From contig JANYCO010000118.1 in assembly GCA_025360235.1 (NCBI GenBank), positions 1 through 17,452 on the forward strand: 17,452 bases of DNA. Reading direction: 5' to 3'. Each line of letters begins with the position of its first letter. Position 1 is the first letter of the stretch. Under the pieces are notes generated by a model, which was not told the DNA's origin, ran no database searches, and worked only from the letters and a program-made list of their open reading frames with translations. Positions 8,034-15,605 of the stretch are shown here, piece by piece. The position numbers were made by a program, and so were the translations under genes. This stretch comes from Cytophagales bacterium. GTDB lineage: Bacteria; Bacteroidota; Bacteroidia; Cytophagales; Cytophagaceae.

Positions 8034-8129
8034 TTAGAACTTTATGCAGAATGTGGTTAGGATCCGGAAAGAATTGCTGAAGCGGAGAGAAAACTAATTG
8101 CTAAGAAACGCAAAAAGGTTTTGTCGTAG
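8031..8129 (+). pseudogene. Relic of the 3' end of a second dxs gene
   Basis: In one frame this gives KLELYAECG, then a stop, then DPERIAEAERKLIAKKRKKVLS and a TAG stop. It aligns without gaps to the last 32 residues of the intact dxs (609-640), with 25 identical. Several differing codons are silent, including double changes (TTG to CTA for Leu, AGA to CGC for Arg), plus a stop swap (TAA to TAG). This suggests the parent was a working, diverged dxs copy before it decayed. An in-frame TAG at 8058 shows it is now dead. The rest of that gene is absent. The intact dxs lies about 1.8 kb upstream. Confidence 0.88.
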
Positions 8130-8153
8130 AAATTGTTTTTTTATGCTATAATT

Positions 8154-10655
8154 TTATCTATTAAATATTCGTTTTACAAAGTTCTCAATTGGAGATAACG
8201 AAATAGCCAAAAGAACATTTAATATTAATTTTATTATTGGAATACCTGCAACAAAATTTTCAACATACGACTCAAGATAAATAGCTATAATCTCTGTAAC
8301 AATAAGCATAATCACTACCATTATTGTGGTTGACAACCTACTGTAATTTCTATTACGTCTTAAATACATAGAAATAGAAAATGCGAAAACCAGGATTACA
8401 ATTTCTGTAACATAGAACCACCACCTCTCCCAAAAAGGCACCTTAATAGAGAACTTATATTCCTCCATTTTTTCAACAACATTAAGTTTACCTGTGATGG
8501 CTTTAACTTGAAACGTATAATCTCCAGAAGACAAATTAGAATAGGTAGCCTCGGTATTATCAGTTACGGGTTGCCAATCCTCCTCAAAGCCTAAAAGACG
8601 GCATTGATACCTAACACTTTCGGGAGAATAATAATTAATACCAATATAATTTATGGATATATAATTTTGATTAAAAGCCAAGTTCAAATTTATTGGCATA
8701 TTTTGATATTTATTAAAATCAGACATTAATAAACTATCATCAGGAGTAATGGCCTTATTTGCTAATTTAATTCCTGTAAAATGGATTTTCATTTTTTCTT
8801 GCCTGTTGTGAAGAAAGTCTGGGTCAAAACTAGTTAGCCCATCTATTGTGGAAACCCAAATTGTATTACTAGCCGAATTTAATAGACCATTCGAACCCAC
8901 CTCAACGGGAAAGAATCCATCTAGATTGTTAAAATCAATCGATTCCCCTTTCTTTATATCGATAAGATGTATTCCAGAATAATTACCACAAATAACTTTT
9001 TCCTTAAAATAAACAAGAGACAAAAAAGGTCGGAGATTAGAACCTGGCATCTCTATTTCATGAAATTTATAATCTCTAAAAGTGTAAAGACATTTTTGCG
9101 TTCCCACAATTATCTCATCTTTATCATTTTTAATAATTGATGAGATAGCATTTAAAGATGCCTCATTTGATATTTTATATTGTTTATAATTGTTATTATT
9201 AAAGACTGCCAATCCAGATGTTGTACAAACTAATAATTCTCCCTTCTGATTTTCAATTATCCCACTAATTGAATTTGAAAAAAAATTATTCTCAATATTA
9301 TAAATAATCACTTCACCTCCATCAATTTTGATAAGGCCAATATTATGTGTACCAACCCAAAGCACTCCTTTTGAATCAATAAAGGATATATTAATTCTAG
9401 CTCTCCCCAGTTTATCTTCATATAGTGGACTTACATAATCGTTTTTGTATTTGTATAAACCACCTCCATAAGTTCCGATAAAATAAGTTTCTGCTTTTTT
9501 ATCGTACACTATTGAGGAAACTGCTTTATTTATCTTGCTGCCTTGATAGAAGACCTGTTTTAATTTATCTTTTTCAAATTTAAGAAGATTCCCTTTTGTA
9601 TTGCCCATTATTACAATACTATCTTTCCCAAATGCCAAACATCTAATATTTGTATTTAAAGTTGGCTCATCGGGAAAATAATTTTTAAAAATTGTTGATT
9701 TTAAAATATTAAAACCTCCGTTTAATGTTCCTATCCATATATTTCCCTCATCATCCTCAAGGATAGACCTTATTAGATTGTCAGATAGTCCATTTTTATG
9801 AGTTATATTTTTAATGCCATTTTCGTCAGCTATAGATAATCCATCATCTGTTCCGATATACAATTTTTGATTACGTTGCGAAAATAATAAAGCGAAAACG
9901 TTTTTATCATTAAACCCAAAAAGGTTGTATTGATTCAACTTATCACCTTCTATATAAAATAATCCTGCTCCTTCTGATCCAGCCCAAATTCTTCCTTTGT
10001 TGTCTTGTGCGATTGAAACAAAGCTGATAGTGGAGTTTGTAATACTAAAAAGAAGACTTTTATTTGTCCTTGTATCCAAGCTAAAGAGTCCTTTGTCTGT
10101 TGCAAACCACAAAAGGCCTTCTTTATCTTCAACTATTTTCCTGACCCGATTCGCTTCTTTACCCGGAGCAAGACTAATTTTTTTTATTCCTGTTTTATCT
10201 AACTTAAAAATACCATCAAGAGTTCCAAACCATAATGCTCCATTCCGATCACATATTGCTGTTCTAACATTCTTTTCTTCTTCAGATTCAAAGCCTTCTC
10301 TAAATGGAATTATGTTTTGTCCATCATAACTGCAAAGACCTCCTAATGTAGCAAACCAGAATTTACCTTTTTTATCCTGTAAGATAGTTGTTACATAATT
10401 GGTAGGTAGACCGTCGAATACATTCAATGTTTTGAATGTATGTCCATCAAATTTGCATACCCCACCTCTCGTCCCCAGCCAAAGATATCCCTGATCATCT
10501 TGATATATACTATTGACGTTGGATTCCGCAAGTCCATTTTTAACTGTATACTCTACTATATTGATTCGTTGAGCTTGACAGTTTATTGCTATGAATGATA
10601 GAAAGAGAAAGCTGAAGATTCCTCCTTTTTGTAAAATACGTCTACTAATTGCCAA
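8154..10655 (-). CDS. Two-component-type propeller sensor with Y_Y_Y domain, no output domain
   Basis: The protein has 833 residues. A signal peptide ends near residue 29 (INCQAQ). Many Reg_prop repeats follow, with blade motifs such as WLGTRGG, WFATLGG, WFGTLDG, WFATDKG, WIGTLNGG, WVGTHNIG and WVSTIDG; they probably form two beta-propellers. A triple-tyrosine (Y_Y_Y) domain near 650-740 carries LGFEEDWQPV and YSNLSSGDYTFQVKA. Membrane helices lie near 745-765, 777-795 and 805-822, and the protein then ends in a short basic tail. Relatives usually continue into a histidine kinase, LuxR or AraC output; none is present and the reading frame ends in a normal stop. It could signal through a partner protein, which is inference. 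The start is TTG (10655), with no in-frame ATG before or shortly after it. The gene is strongly AT-rich and is opposite in strand to its neighbours. Confidence 0.85.
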   Translation of the reverse strand: MAISRRILQKGGIFSFLFLSFIAINCQAQRINIVEYTVKNGLAESNVNSIYQDDQGYLWLGTRGGVCKFDGHTFKTLNVFDGLPTNYVTTILQDKKGKFWFATLGGLCSYDGQNIIPFREGFESEEEKNVRTAICDRNGALWFGTLDGIFKLDKTGIKKISLAPGKEANRVRKIVEDKEGLLWFATDKGLFSLDTRTNKSLLFSITNSTISFVSIAQDNKGRIWAGSEGAGLFYIEGDKLNQYNLFGFNDKNVFALLFSQRNQKLYIGTDDGLSIADENGIKNITHKNGLSDNLIRSILEDDEGNIWIGTLNGGFNILKSTIFKNYFPDEPTLNTNIRCLAFGKDSIVIMGNTKGNLLKFEKDKLKQVFYQGSKINKAVSSIVYDKKAETYFIGTYGGGLYKYKNDYVSPLYEDKLGRARINISFIDSKGVLWVGTHNIGLIKIDGGEVIIYNIENNFFSNSISGIIENQKGELLVCTTSGLAVFNNNNYKQYKISNEASLNAISSIIKNDKDEIIVGTQKCLYTFRDYKFHEIEMPGSNLRPFLSLVYFKEKVICGNYSGIHLIDIKKGESIDFNNLDGFFPVEVGSNGLLNSASNTIWVSTIDGLTSFDPDFLHNRQEKMKIHFTGIKLANKAITPDDSLLMSDFNKYQNMPINLNLAFNQNYISINYIGINYYSPESVRYQCRLLGFEEDWQPVTDNTEATYSNLSSGDYTFQVKAITGKLNVVEKMEEYKFSIKVPFWERWWFYVTEIVILVFAFSISMYLRRNRNYSRLSTTIMVVIMLIVTEIIAIYLESYVENFVAGIPIIKLILNVLLAISLSPIENFVKRIFNR

Positions 10656-10823
10656 AGCTAATTTTGTTATAAACTATAGTAATATTCTTTCTATTGAAAG
10701 TTATGTATATATATCAGCAAAACAAAATTTATTATTTGGCTATTAACTTCTTAGCAATACTTCTTGGTACTCATCAAAAGAAAGTCTAAGTTTAGTAAAT
10801 TAAAATAATTTCAAATTATTAAT
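10656..10823. other. Divergent intergenic region
   Basis: This 168-base AT-rich spacer separates the leftward propeller gene from the rightward hydrolase, so promoters for both should lie here. No exact TAnnTTTG box is visible on either strand; TATTATTTG near 10730-10738 is one base longer than the consensus spacing. I found no hairpin, no convincing remnant of a second channel gene and no RNA gene. Confidence 0.4.
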
Positions 10824-11591
10824 ATGCTTGAATACAACGACTCTGGCCATGGCTTCCCTTTAGTATTGCTTCACGGCTTTTGCGAAGACCGAACACTTTG
10901 GAAATATTGTGAGAAAGAACTCGCCCGTCATTACCGTGTGATCACGCCCGACTTGCCAGGCTTTGGCGAAAGCAGACTGGAAGAGACAACTGTTTCCATG
11001 GAATATTTCTCCGAACAACTAAAATCTTTACTTGACAATCTGAAAATAAATAAATGTGTGATGATTGGCCATTCACTGGGAGGATATATAATGCTGGCTT
11101 TCGCAGAAAAATATGAAAACTATTTAACCGGAATCGGAATGTTTCATTCTACTGCTTTTGCAGATTCGGAAGAAAAAAAAGAAAACAGAAATAAAACCAT
11201 TGCCTTTATAGAAAAACATGGCGTTCCTATGTTTGCAGAATCTTTTGTAGCTCCATTATTTTCTTTACGAAATAGGGATTTATTTAAGACAGAAATAAAA
11301 GAACTGATTCAAACCGCTGCTGCTACTTCAGAAGTTGGAGTCATAGAAACAACCAAAGCCATGCGTGATAGAAAAGACAGGATAGAGGTACTAAAAAATG
11401 CCAATGTGCCTGTATTATTTGTAGTCGGAAAGTTGGATGGAGCAGTGCCTTTAGAAAAAAGTCTTGAGCAATGTTATTTGCCCAAACACAGTATTGTTCA
11501 TTTCCTGGAAGGGACAGGACATATGGGTATGATCGAACGGAAACAGGAAACCATTACTATACTTCAGCATTTTGCAGCATTTTGCCACTAA
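10824..11591 (+). CDS. Alpha/beta-fold hydrolase
   Basis: This 255-residue protein is a compact alpha/beta hydrolase of the usual size. The oxyanion-hole motif HGFC lies at 17-20, the nucleophile elbow GHSLGG gives Ser84, the acid is Asp205 in VVGKLDG, and the base is His233 in GTGHMGM, so the catalytic triad is complete. PDLPGFGES near 42-50 is also typical. There is no signal peptide, so it should be cytoplasmic. The sequence does not define the substrate; esterase, lactonase or a similar activity is possible. The ATG at 10824 gives a normal N-terminus and is supported by the conserved copy of the same 11 codons in the relic at 7987. That relic also implies the gene once existed in two copies next to dxs. 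Confidence 0.9.
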   Translation: MLEYNDSGHGFPLVLLHGFCEDRTLWKYCEKELARHYRVITPDLPGFGESRLEETTVSMEYFSEQLKSLLDNLKINKCVMIGHSLGGYIMLAFAEKYENYLTGIGMFHSTAFADSEEKKENRNKTIAFIEKHGVPMFAESFVAPLFSLRNRDLFKTEIKELIQTAAATSEVGVIETTKAMRDRKDRIEVLKNANVPVLFVVGKLDGAVPLEKSLEQCYLPKHSIVHFLEGTGHMGMIERKQETITILQHFAAFCH

Positions 11592-11728
11592 GTAACCTCA
11601 AATATTTATACCTCAAGACTGGCATTTTTTCTGTTTTTCCCCTATATTACGTCTTATATTATCTCTAAAAAAAGAGATTCCTGGTTGTTGATGTAGCTTT
11701 CTATGACCGGTTTAAATGTTTTTTAAAA

Positions 11729-14659
11729 ATGAAAGTTTCTGCAGAGGCACCGTTTAAAATAATTTATTCCTATCTGGAACATGAGTTCCTTGGGTATTTA
11801 CTTGAAGCCTATGCCATTCAACTTGATCAGAATGAAAAACTGACACTGAAACATCAACACATCTCTGACAAAAATGCCAAAGAGTTCGCCTCGGGAATGG
11901 ACGAGGACGATTACAAACTTATTAAGCTAACTGAAACAATTTCACAGGAAACTATTGTTCGAAAGTTTTATAATAAGAAAGTAACACCACAGGAATTTTT
12001 CACAAAAGTATTCCATAAAGAAAAAGGCGATGAAGGTATTCAAGACATGGTGCATTCTTATATAGAATCGAAGAAAAATGAAATGCTTCCTCTTCTTCGA
12101 AACAAAATGCTTTTTGAAATGGGTAGTGACGGAGAACCTACCTGGAAACACGTAACGGTTCAACCTAACAAGGCAAGTGTACTTTTCCATTTCATGCGCA
12201 ATGAAAATAATACACACTATTTCCCAACCATTAAATACGATGGCGATAAAATAGATTTTCAATACAGAAATGCTATCATTCTTTGCAACTCACCGGCATG
12301 GCTTGTTGTAGAAGACAAAGTATATACGTTTGAAAAAGAAGTGGACGGCAATAAACTTAAGCCTTTCTTAAAAAAGAAATTTATTGAGATCCCTAAGAAA
12401 GTAGAAGAAACCTATTATGAAAAATTTGTTTCGTCTTTGATCGCTTCTTTTGATGTGCATGCCAAAGGGTTTACTATTAATGCAGAACGTTACGAACCTT
12501 CTCCCGTTTTGACTTTCTCTGAATTGGCGAAAGCTACTTCGGTAAGTATGTTTTCCAACGAAACAGACGATGTAGAATTGCTGGAAGATAATGACAGTAG
12601 TATTGTTTTCAGCTTGTCTTTTCAGTACGGAGATTTTGTTTTCAATTCTAATAACAACTCTCCTTGCTATGTAAAGATGGAGAAAACTGAAGAGTCTTAC
12701 ATTTTTCATAAAGTAAAGAGATCTGTGGAGTGGGAACGGAAGATCATGGCAGACTTGAATCTTCTTGGACTTGAAATTAAAAACGGGAAAGCTTTATTGG
12801 AACGCAAGAAAGCTTTCTCATGGATTAAACGTAATCAGGTCCCTCTTGCTGCGCTTGGCTTTAACATTAAGCAAAACAGCAAAGACGATAAAAAATATTT
12901 CGTAGGCGAGTCGTCTATTAATTTAGAAGTGAAGGAAGGAAACGATTGGTTCGATATTCAAGCACTTATTCGTTTTGGTGAATTTGAAATTCCTTTCTTA
13001 AAAATTCGAAAATATATTCTGAAAGGCGTTACAGAATTTGAATTACCTAACGGAGAAATTGCAGTGATCCCGGAAGAATGGTTTACTCAATATACTGAAT
13101 TGTTTGCCTTTGTTGATGAGAATGATGAACAACTCACACTAAAGAAACACCATATTGCTTTGGTGGAAGAATTGCAAATAGGTAATCTGGCAAGAGTAAG
13201 TATTAGCAATAAATTAGAGCAGTTGCGAAATTTTGACACTATAGAAGATTTTCCACTACCGGAACATTTCAAAGGCGAATTAAGACCCTACCAGAAGGCG
13301 GGATACAACTGGATGCAGTTTCTTAATAAATACAGCTTAGGTGGTTGCTTGGCCGATGACATGGGTCTTGGTAAAACGGTGCAGACTCTTGCCTTGTTGC
13401 AACAACAAAAAGAACTTGGAGCAGCTTCAGCCAGTTTATTAATTCTTCCTACTTCTCTAATATACAACTGGGAAATGGAAGCGAAGAAATTTGCACCAAA
13501 ACTTAAACTGTTTAATTATACAGGAATCCACCGTGAGAAAAATGTGGAGCAATTTGCTCAGTATGATTTAGTCGTTACTTCTTATGGCACAGCACGTAGA
13601 GATATTGAATTTCTCAAAAATTATTATTTCCATTATACCATACTTGATGAATCTCAGGCTATAAAAAATCCTGATTCTAATATTGCCCGTGCTGTAAAGG
13701 AATTGAAAAGTAAACACCGTTTGATCCTAACAGGTACACCTATCGAGAACAGTACAATGGACCTTTGGTCACAAATTAACTTTGTTAATCCAGGAATGTT
13801 GGGTACAGAAAGTTTTTTTCGTCGTGAATTCTTAAATCCAATTGAGAAAAAGCACGACGAAACAAAAACAAAACGTTTGTACTCGCTGATAAAACCATTT
13901 ATCCTGAGAAGACATAAATCGCAGGTGGCTACAGAACTTCCTGCGAAAATAGAAAATGTGCATTATTGTCAGATGTCAAAAGCACAGGAAGAAGAATACG
14001 AAAAAGTGAAATCTCATTATCGTAATCAGATCCTTGAATCTATTGAAGAGAAAGGGGTAAATGGCTCTCAGATTTTACTTCTACAAGGTCTTACCAAACT
14101 TCGTCAAATCGCTAACCATCCAAAAATGGTGGACGAAAATTATGAAGGAGACTCTGGTAAAATGGAAGATATTTTACACATGATGCACAGTGCTCTGGAT
14201 AAAGATCATAAGATTTTAATATTTAGCCAGTTCGTAAAACATCTTTCTATTTTCAGAAAATACCTTGACAAAGAAAATGTGCGCTATGCTTACTTGGATG
14301 GTTCTACCAAAAACCGTCAGGAACAAGTAGAGGATTTCCAGCACAGTGAAGATATTCGTGTTTTCCTTATCTCCTTAAAAGCAGGAGGTGTAGGACTGAA
14401 TCTGACTTCTGCGGATTATGTATTTATTCTTGACCCTTGGTGGAATCCTGCCATTGAGCAACAAGCCATAGATCGTGCTTACAGAATAGGGCAGAAAAAT
14501 AAAGTGTTTACTTATAAGTTTATTACTAAAAATTCTGTTGAAGAAAAAATTCTGAACATGCAGCGTGGCAAACAAAAACTGGCCAACGATTTGATTACTA
14601 CAGAAGAAAGTTTTGTAAAAAATCTTTCAAAGGATGATATCAAAACCATCTTTGATTAG
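11729..14659 (+). CDS. SNF2/Swi2-family DEAD-box helicase (ATPase)
   Basis: The protein has 976 residues. About the first 500 form an N-terminal region typical in length for bacterial SNF2 proteins, with no zinc-binding SWIM Cys/His pattern that I can see. The helicase core begins near RPYQKAGYNW. Walker A is DDMGLGKT with Lys549, motif II is DESQ (often DEAH or DEAQ in relatives), and motif III is LTGTP. The second RecA lobe has ILIFSQF, the region SLKAGGVGLNLT, and QAIDRAYRIGQ (motif VI), and the protein ends in a normal C-terminal helix. It would be an ATP-dependent DNA translocase acting on protein-DNA or transcription complexes; the exact bacterial role is not known from sequence. It lies 137 bases after the hydrolase and converges on the S1 gene with an 8-base gap. 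A 6-bp hairpin at 11661-11678 in the upstream spacer lacks a T run. Confidence 0.93.
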   Translation: MKVSAEAPFKIIYSYLEHEFLGYLLEAYAIQLDQNEKLTLKHQHISDKNAKEFASGMDEDDYKLIKLTETISQETIVRKFYNKKVTPQEFFTKVFHKEKGDEGIQDMVHSYIESKKNEMLPLLRNKMLFEMGSDGEPTWKHVTVQPNKASVLFHFMRNENNTHYFPTIKYDGDKIDFQYRNAIILCNSPAWLVVEDKVYTFEKEVDGNKLKPFLKKKFIEIPKKVEETYYEKFVSSLIASFDVHAKGFTINAERYEPSPVLTFSELAKATSVSMFSNETDDVELLEDNDSSIVFSLSFQYGDFVFNSNNNSPCYVKMEKTEESYIFHKVKRSVEWERKIMADLNLLGLEIKNGKALLERKKAFSWIKRNQVPLAALGFNIKQNSKDDKKYFVGESSINLEVKEGNDWFDIQALIRFGEFEIPFLKIRKYILKGVTEFELPNGEIAVIPEEWFTQYTELFAFVDENDEQLTLKKHHIALVEELQIGNLARVSISNKLEQLRNFDTIEDFPLPEHFKGELRPYQKAGYNWMQFLNKYSLGGCLADDMGLGKTVQTLALLQQQKELGAASASLLILPTSLIYNWEMEAKKFAPKLKLFNYTGIHREKNVEQFAQYDLVVTSYGTARRDIEFLKNYYFHYTILDESQAIKNPDSNIARAVKELKSKHRLILTGTPIENSTMDLWSQINFVNPGMLGTESFFRREFLNPIEKKHDETKTKRLYSLIKPFILRRHKSQVATELPAKIENVHYCQMSKAQEEEYEKVKSHYRNQILESIEEKGVNGSQILLLQGLTKLRQIANHPKMVDENYEGDSGKMEDILHMMHSALDKDHKILIFSQFVKHLSIFRKYLDKENVRYAYLDGSTKNRQEQVEDFQHSEDIRVFLISLKAGGVGLNLTSADYVFILDPWWNPAIEQQAIDRAYRIGQKNKVFTYKFITKNSVEEKILNMQRGKQKLANDLITTEESFVKNLSKDDIKTIFD

Positions 14660-14667
14660 AGCTGATT

Positions 14668-15501
14668 TTATAAAAGATGAATTCCGTCATCTTCAATGGA
14701 AATTAATTTTTGTTTAAACAAAACACCAATCGCCTTCTTGAACGATTTTTTACTCATCTGGAGTTTATGCATGATGTCGTTGGGATCACTGCTGTCATTG
14801 AGTTTCAGGAAACCTTTATTGGCTTTTAATTTCTCCAAAACAATCTCTGCAGAAGGTTCAATATTTTTGAACCCTTGTACCTGAAGACTAACGTCAATTT
14901 TATTGTCTTCGCGAATGTCTTTTATATACCCTTTGATCTTATCTCCAATGAATATTTTTTTGAAAATTTCATTTTTATAAATCAACCCTTTGTGAATGCC
15001 ATTTATAATAACATTAACGCCAAGCTCAGAAGTGTCTCCTATCAAAAGATCCACTTCATCTCCAATAGCAACTGTCAACTCAAATGCTTCAAGAAAACGA
15101 TCTATTTTACTTGTAGCGGCAAGACGATTTGTATCTTCGTCCACGTATAGATAAACAAGATACTTCTCTCCTGTCCGCATTTTCCTTAGTTGTTCGCGGT
15201 AAGGCACCATCAGGTCTTTTTCCAATCCCCAATCCAGAAAAGCACCGTGATCGTTTACGTCTTTCACTTCCAGGCAAGCTACTTCGTTGAGATGAATTTT
15301 AGGAATAAGTGTTGTTGCAATAATTCTATCTTCCGAATCCCGGTATATAAATACATTTATTTCCTGATCAACTTCAAGGTCTTTTGGGATATATTTATTT
15401 GGAAGCAATACAACTTCTTCGCCTTCTTTATCGCCAAGAAACATTCCAGGAGGAGTTAGTCTTAGTGCGGTTAGTACATTATATTTTCCTATTTCTATCA
15501 T
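14668..15501 (-). CDS. cvfB: S1-domain RNA-binding protein, CvfB family
   Basis: The 277-residue length fits CvfB/YitL. Successive OB-fold (S1-like) segments are visible: the N-terminal KYNVLTALRLTPPGMFLG, a second around VNDHGAFLDWGLEKDLMVP (typical S1 core), and a third around GDKIKGYIKDIREDNKIDVSL. The C-terminal residues (about 215-277) form the winged-helix part, with MSKKSFKKAIGVLFKQKLI. CvfB proteins bind RNA and affect virulence and other genes in Firmicutes; the role here is inferred only from homology. The ATG at 15501 is preceded at close range by AAGGA, a rare Shine-Dalgarno-like match in this window. The gene ends 8 bases from the SNF2 stop, so the two transcripts converge. Confidence 0.88.
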   Translation of the reverse strand: MIEIGKYNVLTALRLTPPGMFLGDKEGEEVVLLPNKYIPKDLEVDQEINVFIYRDSEDRIIATTLIPKIHLNEVACLEVKDVNDHGAFLDWGLEKDLMVPYREQLRKMRTGEKYLVYLYVDEDTNRLAATSKIDRFLEAFELTVAIGDEVDLLIGDTSELGVNVIINGIHKGLIYKNEIFKKIFIGDKIKGYIKDIREDNKIDVSLQVQGFKNIEPSAEIVLEKLKANKGFLKLNDSSDPNDIMHKLQMSKKSFKKAIGVLFKQKLISIEDDGIHLL

Positions 15502-15605
15502 AATTTCCTTTTCCTTATTAGCCTTCTGATATTAAACGCAAGGTACGCAATCCCGATGACAATCGGGACGGCAGGGAACGCAAAGATTGCCGTCTGTTTT
15601 CCAAA
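15502..15605. repeat. Spacer with overlapping repeat-like hairpins
   Basis: TCCCGAT (15551-15557) and ATCGGGA (15562-15568) form a 7-bp stem with loop GACA. An alternative stem pairs GACGGCA (15567-15573) with TGCCGTC (15588-15594). The flanks repeat the word ACGCAA (15536-15541, partly varied at 15545-15549 and 15578-15583). Neither hairpin is followed by a T run on the minus strand, so a terminator role is unlikely. The GC-rich palindrome in an AT-rich spacer resembles a dispersed REP-type repeat. Copy number cannot be judged from one window. Confidence 0.45.

Noticed and set aside
7970..8150. A new small gene starting at the ATG at 7987
   Set aside because: The frame is only 16 codons long, and its content is explained fully as a relic of the hydrolase start running into the dxs relic.
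8130..8153. Remnant of a second channel-gene start after the dxs relic
   Set aside because: Similarity to the real channel start is limited to A/T runs, and no ATG aligns.
9997..10329. 110-residue plus-strand ORF inside the propeller gene
   Set aside because: It is antisense to a well-supported repeat-rich coding frame and shows no motif of its own.
10656..10823. Remnant of a second channel-gene 3' end before the intact hydrolase
   Set aside because: A frame ending at about 10787 has a faint hydrophobic similarity (YLAINFLAILL), but it is too short and AT-rich to be told from chance.
11661..11678. Terminator after the hydrolase
   Set aside because: ATCTCT/AGAGAT is a weak 6-bp stem with an A-only loop and is followed by CCTGG, not a T run.
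14674..14693. Bidirectional terminator between the SNF2 and cvfB genes
   Set aside because: AAGATGA/TCATCTT forms a 7-bp stem, but it lies within the cvfB coding end and has no T run after it on the plus strand.
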